A stretch of DNA of 64,000 nt, from positions 234,416 to 298,415 of the forward strand of contig MKUZ01000009.1 in NCBI GenBank assembly GCA_001899065.1. The letters are read 5' to 3'. The position numbers were made by a program, and so were the translations under genes. The DNA is from Devosia sp. 66-22 (lineage in GTDB: Bacteria > Pseudomonadota > Alphaproteobacteria > Rhizobiales > Devosiaceae). The notes beneath the pieces were generated by a model. The model worked only from the letters and a program-made list of their open reading frames with translations, had not been told where the DNA came from and ran no database searches. This document shows positions 20,775 to 28,274 of the stretch, piece by piece (positions within the stretch are counted from its first letter, which is position 1; each line of letters begins with the position of its first letter).

Positions 20775-21345
20775 AGGCCGGGGCCGGCTCCTCCTCGACC
20801 GGTGGCGGCGATGGCAGCAGCGGCGCCGGCTCGGCGCCCGTCACGAGCTTTGCCCGTACGATATTGTCCTCGCCAATCAGCTCGTCGATGAACAGCGACA
20901 GCAATTGCGGCCGGCCGGTCACGCCGGCCTTGCGATAGATCGCGTTGGTCTGCGCCTTCACCGTGCCTTCCGAGGTCCCGCGCAACGCCGCGATCTCGGC
21001 TGTCGACTGCCCCTTGATGGCGAACAGCGCCACGTCCGCCTCGGCCCGCGTCAGTCCCCATTGGGTGAAGCGCTCGTTCAGCAGCTCCATGAAGGCACCC
21101 GAGGCGACTCGCAGCCGCTCCTCCGCCCTCGCCCGGTCGCGATGCGCACGCCACAGTGCGAGGCCACCGAAGCCAACGCCGATCGCCAGCCCGCCGGCGG
21201 CCGCCAGTTCCAGCAGCTCGCGCACCTCCCACGACAGCGGCTCGGTCCAGAAGCCGACATAGGAGGAGAGGATGTCCGAGACGAAAAAGAACGCGCTCAG
21301 CACCTGCACGACAACGATCACGACAATGACCCAGACACGCCTCAT
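20761..21345 (-). CDS. Membrane-anchored LuxR-type helix-turn-helix regulator
   Basis: 194 residues. Two membrane helices at the N-terminus (about 4-26, VWVIVVIVVVQVLSAFFFV; about 46-64, LLELAAAGGLAIGVGFGG) are followed by a short charged linker. A LuxR/GerE HTH then spans about 97-160: WGLTRAEADVALFAIKGQ, TAEIAALRGTSEGTVKAQ and TNAIYRKAGVTGR. There is no receiver or ligand-binding domain, so any signal must be sensed through the membrane part or by partners. The Pro/Glu-rich tail is probably disordered. It is the last gene after two exported PepSY-like proteins with acidic tails, only 12 bp from the nearer one; I infer a common operon. Confidence 0.85.
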   Translation of the reverse strand: MRRVWVIVVIVVVQVLSAFFFVSDILSSYVGFWTEPLSWEVRELLELAAAGGLAIGVGFGGLALWRAHRDRARAEERLRVASGAFMELLNERFTQWGLTRAEADVALFAIKGQSTAEIAALRGTSEGTVKAQTNAIYRKAGVTGRPQLLSLFIDELIGEDNIVRAKLVTGAEPAPLLPSPPPVEEEPAPASRRA

Positions 21346-21357
21346 GCGACGGCGCGC

Positions 21358-21798
21358 CTAGTCGTCGTCGCTGTCGTCGCCGCCGGACTCGTCGTCGTCC
21401 TCGCCGTCCCCGCTATCGTCATCGTCGTCACCGCCCGAACCGCCGCCTCCCGAACTGTCGTCGTCGTCATCATCACTATCGTCGTCGCCGCCCCGATCGT
21501 CGTTGCGATCGCCGTTCCCGCCCACCGGCGACGCCGGCGCCTGCGTCTTGCCATTGGCCGCAATCAGGACGTCGCGCAGGATTTCGCCGGTGCGCGGATT
21601 GCACACCAGCTCCCGCTGCAGCCCGTCCTTGCTGGCGAGGATCCGCACGCGCCCCAGAAGCGTTCGCGTCACCTCGATCCCGCCATAGCCTTCCTTCTCG
21701 AGCTGCTCGACGATGTCCTCGACATAGTCCGCGCGCGCCGCCGTCGTGGACAGCAGGGTGAAGGCGGTCGCGGCGAGAAGAAAGCGGCGGCGGTTCAT
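21358..21798 (-). CDS. Exported PepSY-like protein with Asp-rich tail (paralogue A)
   Basis: 146 residues from the ATG at 21796-21798; an upstream in-frame ATG is rejected because the signal peptide begins here. The N-terminus is NRRRFLLAATAFTLL ending ...ARA, a signal peptide with a twin-arginine-like start. A domain of about 60 residues follows (YVEDIVEQLEKEGYGGIEVT... RTGEILRDVL), resembling PepSY units and clearly homologous to the next gene upstream. From about residue 93 onward the tail is almost only Asp, Gly and Ser, encoded by runs of GAC/GAT. Such tails may bind divalent cations; that is a guess. Paired with the paralogue and the LuxR-type gene. Confidence 0.78.
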   Translation of the reverse strand: MNRRRFLLAATAFTLLSTTAARADYVEDIVEQLEKEGYGGIEVTRTLLGRVRILASKDGLQRELVCNPRTGEILRDVLIAANGKTQAPASPVGGNGDRNDDRGGDDDSDDDDDDSSGGGGSGGDDDDDSGDGEDDDESGGDDSDDD

Positions 21799-21880
21799 AT
21801 CGGCTGGAAAATCCTCTCCGTGGTCCTGCCCGGGGAGCGTAGCGCAAGGCGACGCTCCCCGATATGCGGTCACTCAGCGA

Positions 21881-22312
21881 TCAGTCGTCGCCGTCGTCAT
21901 CATCGTTGTCGTCATCGTCATCGTTGTCGTCATCATCGTTGTCGTCGTCACGATCGTCGTCCTGATCATCATCGTCGTCATCCTGATCATCGTCGTCGTC
22001 GCGATCGTCATTGTCGTCGTCATCGTCGCGGTCTTCGCGCACCACCACGCCGGGCCGGGTGTCGTCGTCGCCATCGACCGCTTCCGTCTCCGTCTCGATC
22101 ACCTCGCCCGAGGCGATATCGTAGGTGACCTCGATCTTGGTGCCGCCCTTGATCGCTTCGACCTTGGCGATGTTCTGCCCGATCTTGATCTCGATGCGGG
22201 TGTACCCCTCGCTCTGCAACTGCGTCGCGACGGCGTTGGGGTCGAACGCCGCCTGCGCGAGCGATGTGGTCATGAGCAGTGCCGCGACCGCTCCCAGGCT
22301 CCGAAACATCAT
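21881..22312 (-). CDS. Exported PepSY-like protein with Asp-rich tail (paralogue B)
   Basis: 143 residues. A Sec-type signal peptide (FRSLGAVAALLMTTSLAQA) precedes a PepSY-like unit (VATQLQSEGYTRIEIKIG, ITYDIASGEVI-type ending). The pattern 'QL-x3-EGY-x2-IE' and 'TGEI/SGEV' is shared with paralogue A. The last 60 or so residues are nearly all Asp with scattered Asn, Arg and Gln. The matching DNA is an imperfect trinucleotide repeat, prone to length change by slippage. It is the first gene of the inferred operon with paralogue A and the membrane LuxR regulator. The next 229 bp upstream are non-coding and hold an 8-bp inverted repeat. Confidence 0.78.
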   Translation of the reverse strand: MMFRSLGAVAALLMTTSLAQAAFDPNAVATQLQSEGYTRIEIKIGQNIAKVEAIKGGTKIEVTYDIASGEVIETETEAVDGDDDTRPGVVVREDRDDDDDNDDRDDDDDQDDDDDDQDDDRDDDNDDDDNDDDDDNDDDDGDD

Positions 22313-22440
22313 TGGTCTTCTCCGTCATTGGTCAGGCCGCGCGGGTTCGTCCGCCGGCCGACCCGATCGGCACCCATGCGTGCAGCGTCCTCAATCGACC
22401 GGGAGTTTGCGCCCGGCGCCATAGGCGCGGTGGGCTACGG

Positions 22441-22460
22441 GCATAAACTCCGGTTTATGC
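22441..22460. promoter_or_regulatory. Inverted repeat upstream of the acidic-tail operon
   Basis: GCATAAAC and GTTTATGC are perfect reverse complements separated by TCCG. The repeat lies about 130 bp upstream of paralogue B and 80 bp downstream of the OsmC gene (both minus strand). There is no T-run on either side, so an operator is as likely as a terminator. It is notably AT-rich for this DNA. Confidence 0.4.
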
Positions 22461-22541
22461 AGCGGGTGACCGGGCGTGGCGGGAGGGTTAGCAAGACCTT
22501 AGCGTCGGCGGGCAAACCCAAAGGACGCTGTGTCTTTCGCG

Positions 22542-22946
22542 CTAGATCGCGACAACGCGCACCGGGAATCCGGCCCGCACCGAGTTGCTGACGGTCGAGT
22601 CTGCCTCGGCACGGCGGATCACCTCGGCCACATCGACGCCCTCGCCGGCCGTTGCCTGCACGCGCATCGTCGCCGCCGTCACCAGCAGAGGCTTACCCTC
22701 GAGCTCGATCGCAACGTCCACTTCGATCGTCTCGAGCTCGACGCCCATCGCGTCGGCCACATAGCGCAGATCGTTGCAGAAGCAGCCGCCGATCGCGAGG
22801 GCGATCATCTGGCCGCCATTGAAGCCAAGCCCCATGCCGCCGGCCCGGCCCTCCGGCCGGTCGATCACCAATGTGTGCCCGCCGGCCCAGCCCATCGCGG
22901 CCCGCGTTCCCGGCACGTTGCGCAGGCTCACGCTCATCGACGCCAT
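22542..22946 (-). CDS. OsmC-family protein
   Basis: 134 residues. The family features are GWAGGHTLVIDRPEG at the N-terminus, LALAIGG-type helix (MIALAIGGCFCNDLRYVADA) with the resolving cysteine region, and an alternating-strand C-terminal half. OsmC/Ohr proteins reduce organic peroxides using two cysteines. Here two cysteines lie close together in GGCFCND, so peroxidase activity is uncertain and a YhfA-like role is possible. It is the last gene of the operon running from the chorismate mutase through gatB, separated from DUF1330 by 3 bp. Confidence 0.85.
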   Translation of the reverse strand: MASMSVSLRNVPGTRAAMGWAGGHTLVIDRPEGRAGGMGLGFNGGQMIALAIGGCFCNDLRYVADAMGVELETIEVDVAIELEGKPLLVTAATMRVQATAGEGVDVAEVIRRAEADSTVSNSVRAGFPVRVVAI

Positions 22947-22949
22947 CGG

Positions 22950-23243
22950 TCAGTCCTCCAGGCCCTCGACGATCGCGAAATCGGCGCTGCTCGACGCCAG
23001 CCGCTCCTGCATCCCGTGTTGGTACTCAGCCGAATGATAGACCCGCCGCGCATCGGCAAGACTTGGGAACTCGACCACGACCATGCGCGGCCGCACGCTG
23101 CCCTCGACCACCGACTGCTCGCCGCCGCTGATGACGAACCGGCCGCCACTGGCCGCAAGAAAGGGTAGAACGAACTCCCGGTACATGCCGTAAGTGTCGG
23201 CGTCCGTCACCTCCAGATGCACGACCCAATAGCCCTTGGCCAT
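22950..23243 (-). CDS. DUF1330 family protein
   Basis: 97 residues from the ATG at 23241-23243 (MAKGYWVVHLEVTDAD), a ferredoxin-like alpha/beta barrel fold family of unknown function. Typical signatures are the YWVVHLEVTD strand, a GGRFVISGG turn and the VVEFPSLADARRVYHSAEY segment. It sits 2 bp after UPF0114 and 3 bp before OsmC, so it is co-transcribed. Confidence 0.88.
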   Translation of the reverse strand: MAKGYWVVHLEVTDADTYGMYREFVLPFLAASGGRFVISGGEQSVVEGSVRPRMVVVEFPSLADARRVYHSAEYQHGMQERLASSSADFAIVEGLED

Positions 23244-23245
23244 GG

Positions 23246-23791
23246 CTACTCCCGGTGATGCTCGATCCGGCTGAGGAAGTAGGTCAGCGCCACGATCACC
23301 ATAGCCACCGCGCCGCCGAGATAGAGAATATCGATGCCACTGTCCCAGATGATCGCCTTGCCCAGGAAGAACACCGCCATCACCGTGATGCAGACCCCGA
23401 CCAGCTTGGACTTGAGGTCGTCCAGGTCGCCGATCTTGAGCCATCTGGGCAACTTCAGATCCTGGCGGAAATAGAGCTGATAGAGCCCCAGCGAAACAAC
23501 CTGCACGACTGTTGCGAGGAGGAACAGGTCGACGATGACAATGGCGTGCAGCAGGGCTTCATCGCGCTCCATGACATACTGGCGGTCGAACAGAGCGGCC
23601 AGGAATCGCCAGGTGTCGATGACGCCGTAGACGATCAGCGCCACGGCGGTGACCATCAGCGCGATCACCGCGACCAGCATCGCCGTCCTGACGGCGAAGC
23701 CGCCGATCACGAACGGCCCACCGCTGCTCGCCTCGCGCGCGGCCTCGACCCGCTCCTTGATCGCCTTCGGCTCCGGTGCGGATCGGACCAT
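23246..23791 (-). CDS. UPF0114 (YqhA-type) membrane protein
   Basis: 181 residues from the ATG at 23789-23791. Four transmembrane helices are visible: about 32-57 (AMLVAVIALMVTAVALIVYG), 82-105 (AIVIVDLFLLATVVQVVSLG), 130-147 (GVCITVMAVFFLGKAI) and 152-172 (ILYLGGAVAMVIVALTYFL). This matches the YqhA/TIGR00645 family; function unknown. Its start codon overlaps the gatB stop by one base (TGATG). Confidence 0.85.
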   Translation of the reverse strand: MVRSAPEPKAIKERVEAAREASSGGPFVIGGFAVRTAMLVAVIALMVTAVALIVYGVIDTWRFLAALFDRQYVMERDEALLHAIVIVDLFLLATVVQVVSLGLYQLYFRQDLKLPRWLKIGDLDDLKSKLVGVCITVMAVFFLGKAIIWDSGIDILYLGGAVAMVIVALTYFLSRIEHHRE

Positions 23792-25290
23792 CACTCGAGC
23801 CCCAGCTTCTTCTTGAGGATCTCGTTGAGCGCCTGCGGGTTGGCCTTGCCGCCCGAGGCCTTCATCGCCTGGCCGACGAACCAGCCGATCAGCGTGGGCT
23901 TGGCCAGCACCTTGGCGACCTGGTCGGGATTGGCGGCGATGATCTCGTCGACGACCTTCTCGATCGCCCCCAGATCGGTGACCTGTTTCATGCCGCGCCG
24001 CTCGACGATCGCCGCCGGCTCGCCCTCGGGTTCCTCGGCGATGATGATCTGCAGCAGGTCCTTGGCGATCTTGCCCGAAATCGTGCCGGCCGCCACCAGG
24101 TCGACGATCCCCGCCACCTGCCCCGGCTTGATGTGGGTTTCCCACGCGCTCAGCCCCTGGCTGTTGGCGTAGGCGGCGATGTCGCCGCTGATCCAGTTGG
24201 CCACGGCCTTGCCGTCGCGCTTGACGTCGCCGAACTTCACCGCCGCCTCGTAATAGTCCGCCGTCTCGCGCTCGAGCGTCAGCACCATCGCATCATAGGC
24301 GGTGACGCCGTACTCCTTGACGAACCGCGCCTTCTTCTCGTCGGGCAACTCCGGCAGGTGCTGCGCCAGCTCGGCGATGAACGCGTCGTCGAACTCGAGC
24401 GGCAGGAGGTCCGGATCGGGGAAATAGCGGTAGTCGTGCGCCTCTTCCTTGGAGCGCATCGAGCGCGTCTCGCCGTTCTTGGGATCGAACAGCCGCGTCT
24501 CCTGGTCGATGGTGCCACCATCCTCCAGAATGTCGATCTGGCGCCGCGCCTCGTACTCGATGGCCTGCCCGGCGAAGCGGATTGAATTGACGTTCTTGAT
24601 CTCGCAGCGCGTGCCGAACTCGCCGCCCGGACGCCTTACCGAAACGTTAACGTCGGCCCGCATGGAACCCTGTTCCATGTTGCCGTCGCAGGTGCCCAGG
24701 TAGCGCAGGATCGTGCGCAGCTTGCCGAGGTACTCCTTGGCCTCCTCCGACGAGCGCAGGTCGGGCTTGCTGACGATTTCCATCAGCGCCACGCCCGACC
24801 GGTTGAGGTCGACAAAGCTCATATTGGGATGCTGGTCGTGGATCGACTTGCCGGCGTCCTGCTCGAGATGCAGGCGCTCGATGCCGATCTCGATCTGCCC
24901 CTCGGGCATGTCGAGCAGCACCTTGCCCTCGCCGACGATGGGGTCCTTGTACTGGCTGATCTGGTAGCCCTGCGGCAGGTCCGGATAGAAGTAGTTCTTG
25001 CGGTCGAAGATGGAGCGCTTGTTGATCGCCGCCTTGAGCCCGAGGCCGGTGCGCACGGCCTGGCGCACGCACTCTTCATTGATCACGGGCAGCATCCCCG
25101 GCATCGCCGCATCGACGAAGCTCACATTGGAATTGGCCGGCCGGCCGAACTCGGTCGAGCTGCCCGAAAACAGCTTGCTCTCGGAGGTCACCTGCGCGTG
25201 CACCTCCATGCCGATGATCACTTCCCAATCGCCCGTCTGGCCCTTGATGAAGCTCTTGGGGTTGGGCGTACGCGTGTCGATGAGGGTCAT
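23791..25290 (-). CDS. gatB: Aspartyl/glutamyl-tRNA(Asn/Gln) amidotransferase subunit B
   Basis: tRNA-binding and kinase subunit of GatCAB, which amidates Asp-tRNA(Asn) or Glu-tRNA(Gln). It has 499 residues. Markers are [13 protein letters not shown] near residue 22, the [15 protein letters not shown] motif, [15 protein letters not shown], and the C-terminal YqeY-like tail ([27 protein letters not shown]). gatA and gatC lie 3-7 kb away on the same strand, so the complex is encoded in two operons. A GNAT gene and a chorismate mutase lie directly upstream. Confidence 0.98.
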   Translation of the reverse strand: MTLIDTRTPNPKSFIKGQTGDWEVIIGMEVHAQVTSESKLFSGSSTEFGRPANSNVSFVDAAMPGMLPVINEECVRQAVRTGLGLKAAINKRSIFDRKNYFYPDLPQGYQISQYKDPIVGEGKVLLDMPEGQIEIGIERLHLEQDAGKSIHDQHPNMSFVDLNRSGVALMEIVSKPDLRSSEEAKEYLGKLRTILRYLGTCDGNMEQGSMRADVNVSVRRPGGEFGTRCEIKNVNSIRFAGQAIEYEARRQIDILEDGGTIDQETRLFDPKNGETRSMRSKEEAHDYRYFPDPDLLPLEFDDAFIAELAQHLPELPDEKKARFVKEYGVTAYDAMVLTLERETADYYEAAVKFGDVKRDGKAVANWISGDIAAYANSQGLSAWETHIKPGQVAGIVDLVAAGTISGKIAKDLLQIIIAEEPEGEPAAIVERRGMKQVTDLGAIEKVVDEIIAANPDQVAKVLAKPTLIGWFVGQAMKASGGKANPQALNEILKKKLGLE

Positions 25291-25299
25291 TTCGGTCCG

Positions 25300-25815
25300 T
25301 TACGAGATATCGTCGATAGGCCCATGCCACGGATCGAGCCGCTTTTCGAGCCTCACGCTCATCTGCGTCTCGCGCCCGGGCGCGCCTTCGGTCTTGAGCG
25401 CCAGGATCTGGTAGCCCTGATGCTGGTAGAAATTGACCGCCCGCACATTGTCGGCGAGCGTGTCGAGCTGGATGCGGTCGGCGCCCTCGAGCTCGAGCAG
25501 CGACTCCATGCGGCGCAGCAGCGCCGAGCCGACGCCCTGGTTCTGCAGCAGCGGCGTCACGAACAGGAACGGGATATAGGCCCGTCCCCGCGCCCGCTGG
25601 CACCAGCCCACCGACACATCGTTGACCTGTGCCACGATGATCCGGTCGAGGCCATCGCGCACGGCCGCGCTCAGCCGGTTGCGCTCCGCCTCGCGCGACG
25701 CCGCCGGGCCGTGGAGAAATGGCAACAGGTCGCGCTCCCACGCCACGAAGGCGATATCGGCCAGCGTTTCGATCTCGCTGGGAATCGCTTTGCGGATGAG
25801 GAGGTTGAGGGACAT
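25300..25815 (-). CDS. GNAT family N-acetyltransferase
   Basis: 171 residues from the ATG at 25813-25815 (MSLNLLIRKAIPSEIE). The acetyl-CoA site is LFVTPLLQNQGVGSALLRRM and the C-terminal YQHQGYQILALK helix-strand is typical. Substrate unknown. It overlaps the chorismate mutase stop by one base (TGATG) and lies 9 bp before gatB. Confidence 0.88.
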   Translation of the reverse strand: MSLNLLIRKAIPSEIETLADIAFVAWERDLLPFLHGPAASREAERNRLSAAVRDGLDRIIVAQVNDVSVGWCQRARGRAYIPFLFVTPLLQNQGVGSALLRRMESLLELEGADRIQLDTLADNVRAVNFYQHQGYQILALKTEGAPGRETQMSVRLEKRLDPWHGPIDDIS

Positions 25816-26144
25816 CAGGAGGGGTGCTTCGTGCCGCGTCGGGCGACGATGATACCCTTCTCGTAATTGACGTTCCAGTCGATGAGCGTCTTCCAGATCA
25901 ACTCTGCCTGATCTTCGTCGAGACCCAGCTGCTCGGCCCGCGCCCGCTGCTTGGTCAGGATCGCATTGATGCGCGTGGGGTCGTACGCCTCGTGCGGGTC
26001 GGTCTTGATCTCGGCCATGCGCGTCACATAGCGATGCCGCTCCGCGAACAGGGTCAGCAGCGCCTGGTCGATGCGGTCGAGTTCGGCTCGCACGTCTTCC
26101 TTGGTCGTGCAATCGGCGGGGGCTTTGGTCACTGGTCTGCTCAT
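25815..26144 (-). CDS. Chorismate mutase, AroQ type
   Basis: 109 residues from the ATG at 26142-26144 (MSRPVTKAP); upstream in-frame starts exist but add a low-complexity basic stretch. The all-helical AroQ fold is shown by VRAELDRIDQALLTLFAERH, RYVTRMAEIKTDP and AELIWKTLIDWNVNYEK. The enzyme converts chorismate to prephenate for Phe/Tyr synthesis; some members of this group act instead as isochorismate-pyruvate lyases. It is the first gene of the operon ending at OsmC. Confidence 0.9.
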   Translation of the reverse strand: MSRPVTKAPADCTTKEDVRAELDRIDQALLTLFAERHRYVTRMAEIKTDPHEAYDPTRINAILTKQRARAEQLGLDEDQAELIWKTLIDWNVNYEKGIIVARRGTKHPS

Positions 26145-26256
26145 GCGCTGGCGGGATGGTCGCCTTCTGGTTTGCACGGCATGGCCGTCGATTTCAACCG
26201 CATGCTGTCTTGTTCGCGTCACCGCGGTGGGAGTAGGCTCACGCGTCATCGCTAAC

Positions 26257-26287
26257 ATCATGATTTGTTGAGGGGATTTATCATGAT
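26257..26287 (+). promoter_or_regulatory. Possible start-codon-sequestering hairpin of the cytochrome c gene
   Basis: The palindrome ATCATGAT occurs at 26257-26264 and again at 26280-26287. In RNA the two copies can pair (8 bp, mostly A-U), placing the GAGGGG ribosome-binding site in the 15-nt loop and the ATG start (26283-26285) inside the stem. A weak AU-rich stem over the start resembles an RNA thermometer. Alternatively the two copies are protein-binding half-sites. Function is inferred. Confidence 0.35.
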
Positions 26288-26708
26288 ACGTCATCTGGCC
26301 ATCGCCGCCGCGGGCTTTGCGCTGTCGGCTGCCGGCGCGGCCGCACAGGACGCCTCGGTCGACTATGGTGCGCATCTTGCCGTCATCGGCGGCTGCCACG
26401 ACTGCCACACGGTCGGCTACAATGAGAGCGGCGGCCAGGTCGACCCCAACGTCGCGCTCAAGGGCAATCCGATGGGCTATCAGGGCCCGTGGGGCACCAC
26501 CTTCGCCAAGAACCTCAGGCTCACCGTCAAGGACATGAGCGAGGACGACTGGGTGACCTTCTCCGATACGTTCGAGACCGCCCCGCCGATGCCCTGGTAC
26601 AACGTCCACGCCTTCACCGATGTCGAGGCGCGCTCGCTTTACCAGTACATCAAGTCGCTCCCCGGCGACCTCGGCGAGCCGGCGCCCGAAGCGCTCCCGC
26701 CGGCCTAG
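26283..26708 (+). CDS. Small periplasmic c-type cytochrome (monoheme)
   Basis: 141 residues, start at ATG 26283 with GAGGGG 10 nt upstream. A signal peptide (1 to about 21, HLAIAAAGFALSAAGAAAQ) precedes a heme-attachment site C38-H-D-C41-H42. The likely axial Met is in ETAPPMPWYN, and a C-terminal helix EARSLYQYIKSLPGD follows. This is the pattern of class I cytochromes of the alcohol/aldehyde-oxidase subunit type. There is no oxidoreductase partner next to it, so its electron donor is unknown. The gene stands alone between the chorismate mutase operon (divergent) and the yjhX-like gene. Confidence 0.85.
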   Translation: MIRHLAIAAAGFALSAAGAAAQDASVDYGAHLAVIGGCHDCHTVGYNESGGQVDPNVALKGNPMGYQGPWGTTFAKNLRLTVKDMSEDDWVTFSDTFETAPPMPWYNVHAFTDVEARSLYQYIKSLPGDLGEPAPEALPPA

Positions 26709-26810
26709 ACGGGCCGGCTGCATCGCGCTATTGACGACACCGTTCAGCGGTCGCGCCGATGGTGCGGCCCGCCGGAGTACGAACCATGTCTAGCATTGTT
26801 GAGACCTGCT

Positions 26811-26840
26811 GAAGCCTCACCTTTTGTGGGGTGAGGCTTC
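26811..26840. terminator. Strong perfect hairpin downstream of the cytochrome c gene
   Basis: GAAGCCTCACC (26811-26821) and GGTGAGGCTTC (26830-26840) pair perfectly over 11 bp with an 8-nt loop starting TTTT. It lies about 100 bp after the cytochrome stop and 70 bp before the YjhX start. The hairpin is strong but has no following T-run, so it may stop transcription with Rho or act as an attenuator or leader hairpin of the next gene. Confidence 0.5.
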
Positions 26841-26909
26841 TGGGAACGAAGCGCCGTCCAGCGTGATGCGGGCGGCTGCTCAGGCATATCCGTATCCCGG
26901 GTCACACAA

Positions 26910-27167
26910 TTGGACATTTCCAGGCAGGAACAGCGCGTGCTGCATATGCTCGCGCAGGGCGGCGTCATCGTACCGCTCAAGGACAGCAAGGGTCGCATCG
27001 AGGCCCTCGAACTCTACAATCGCGACGGCTGGCGCATCCCCATGGTGGAGATGCTGCTGTTCAAGAAGCTCAAGCGCAAGAAGGCCATCGCCTCGCAGGG
27101 CGGCGCGCCCTACCGCATCACGCGGCGGGGACTGGAACTCGTGCGCTCGGAGTTCGACAATCGCTGA
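26910..27167 (+). CDS. UPF0386 (YjhX) family protein
   Basis: 85 residues using a TTG start (26910-26912), since there is no in-frame ATG nearby and family homology begins at MDISRQEQRVLH. Conserved features are LHMLAQGGVI, a central FKKLKRKKAI and the C-terminal PYRITRRGLELVRSEFDNR. It looks like a small winged-helix protein. E. coli YjhX has been proposed as a toxin paired with the acetyltransferase YjhQ; no such partner is adjacent here, so a toxin role is unsupported. Confidence 0.85.
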   Translation: MDISRQEQRVLHMLAQGGVIVPLKDSKGRIEALELYNRDGWRIPMVEMLLFKKLKRKKAIASQGGAPYRITRRGLELVRSEFDNR

Positions 27168-27207
27168 GCAAAGCAACCGGCCGGCGCTGGCGTCGTTGAG
27201 AAGCAGT

Positions 27208-27245
27208 GGGTCTCGCAGACAAATCCCCACGGGGCTGCGGGACCC
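27208..27245. terminator. Nested hairpin after the yjhX-like gene
   Basis: GGGTCTCGCA (27208-27217) pairs with TGCGGGACCC (27236-27245) over 10 bp with one T-G wobble. The 18-nt loop itself holds CCCC-AC-GGGG. No T-run follows. It lies 41 bp after the stop and 49 bp before the HAD gene; a terminator or processing signal is plausible. Confidence 0.4.
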
Positions 27246-27293
27246 GCTACCGTCCATTGACGGCGCCGGCGCGAGGCGTCACACACGCCCCCC

Positions 27294-27923
27294 ATGCCGA
27301 ACTACTCGCTCGCCATCTTCGATTTCGACGGCACGCTGGCCGACAGCTTCCCCTGGTTCATCGCCTCGCTGGACCAGACGGCGGATCATTTCCATCTCAA
27401 CCGGGTCGACCCCGCCGAGATCGAAGCCCTGCGCGAACTGTCGAGCCGCGAGGCGCTCAACCATCTGGGCGTGCCGATGCTGAAGCTCCCGGCGATCACG
27501 CTCTACATGCACAAGCTGTTCGCCGAGGGCATGCACGACATCCGCCTCTTCGCCGGGGCCTCCGACATGCTGTTCGCCCTGCACGACGCGGGCGTCAAGC
27601 TCGCCCTCGTCAGCTCCAATGCCGAAGCCAATGTCCGCCACGTGCTGGGCGACGCGGCCGGCCTCATCGACCGCTACGCCTGCGGTTCCTCGCTCTGGGG
27701 CAAGGCGCAGAAGTTCGGCGCCGTCCTCCGCGCCCTCCGCCAATCCCCCGCCAACGCCATCGCCATCGGCGACGAAATCCGCGACATCGACGCTGCCCGC
27801 CAGGCCGGCGTGGCGGTAGGCGTCACCACCTTCGGCTACAACTCCCGCAAAGCGCTGGAGCGCCACGCGCCGGATTATCTGTTCGGCGACTACACGGCGA
27901 TGACGCGGGCAGTGGTGGGCTGA
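27294..27923 (+). CDS. HAD-superfamily hydrolase (phosphoglycolate-phosphatase-like)
   Basis: 209 residues. HAD motif I is IFDFDGTLADSF at residues 7-18 and motif II is LALVSSNAE. The lysine of motif III is in SSLWGKAQK. Motif IV is AIGDEIRDIDAARQAG. A helical cap lies between motifs I and II, the layout of subfamily IA phosphatases such as Gph. Substrate unknown. It is convergent with the following minus-strand operon. Confidence 0.9.
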   Translation: MPNYSLAIFDFDGTLADSFPWFIASLDQTADHFHLNRVDPAEIEALRELSSREALNHLGVPMLKLPAITLYMHKLFAEGMHDIRLFAGASDMLFALHDAGVKLALVSSNAEANVRHVLGDAAGLIDRYACGSSLWGKAQKFGAVLRALRQSPANAIAIGDEIRDIDAARQAGVAVGVTTFGYNSRKALERHAPDYLFGDYTAMTRAVVG

Positions 27924-27954
27924 CGAGCGCCGCGCAATCGACCGCGCTACCAGC

Positions 27955-28272
27955 TTAGTGCTTGGTCACCCCTGACAGCGCCTGCGCCATCACTTCCCAT
28001 TCCGCCTTGACGTTGGGGGCCGAGCGCTTCTTGCCGGCGCGGCGGTACCAGTAGTCGGCGTTGCCCATGTCGGCTTCGATCCAGTGCAGCAGCGCGTGCA
28101 CCCAGTCGAATTCTGGGACGCCTTCCATCGCCTGGACGATGATATGCGCCTCCTCCCATTCGGGGCCGACGCGGAACTCGCCCTTCCGGATCCACCACAG
28201 GGCCTGCAGCGGCTTGGCCATGTCCTTGGGGACGTCGCGATAGTCGGCGGTCGAAAAGATGTCCTCGGCCAT
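27955..28272 (-). CDS. Conserved hypothetical protein after gatA
   Basis: 105 residues from the ATG at 28270-28272 (MAEDIFSTADYRDVP), 2 bp after the gatA stop; a start at 28284 would overlap gatA. It is soluble and rich in Trp (LQALWWIRKGEF, WVHALLHWIEAD, DYWYRRAGKK). I recognise the pattern of a small conserved alphaproteobacterial protein but know no function. It is probably the last gene of the gatC-GNAT-gatA transcript. Confidence 0.75.
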   Translation of the reverse strand: MAEDIFSTADYRDVPKDMAKPLQALWWIRKGEFRVGPEWEEAHIIVQAMEGVPEFDWVHALLHWIEADMGNADYWYRRAGKKRSAPNVKAEWEVMAQALSGVTKH

Positions 28273-28274
28273 GC

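Noticed and set aside
21361..22070. Possible CRISPR array or minisatellite
   Set aside because: The repeat is a 3-bp Asp-codon run within two reading frames, with no spacers or repeat-spacer periodicity.
24637..24655. Second CtrA-like motif (TTAC-N7-TTAA)
   Set aside because: One mismatch and inside the gatB coding sequence, so probably chance.
26910..27167. YjhX toxin of a toxin-antitoxin pair
   Set aside because: The family is present but no adjacent YjhQ-type acetyltransferase was found, so the toxin role is not claimed.
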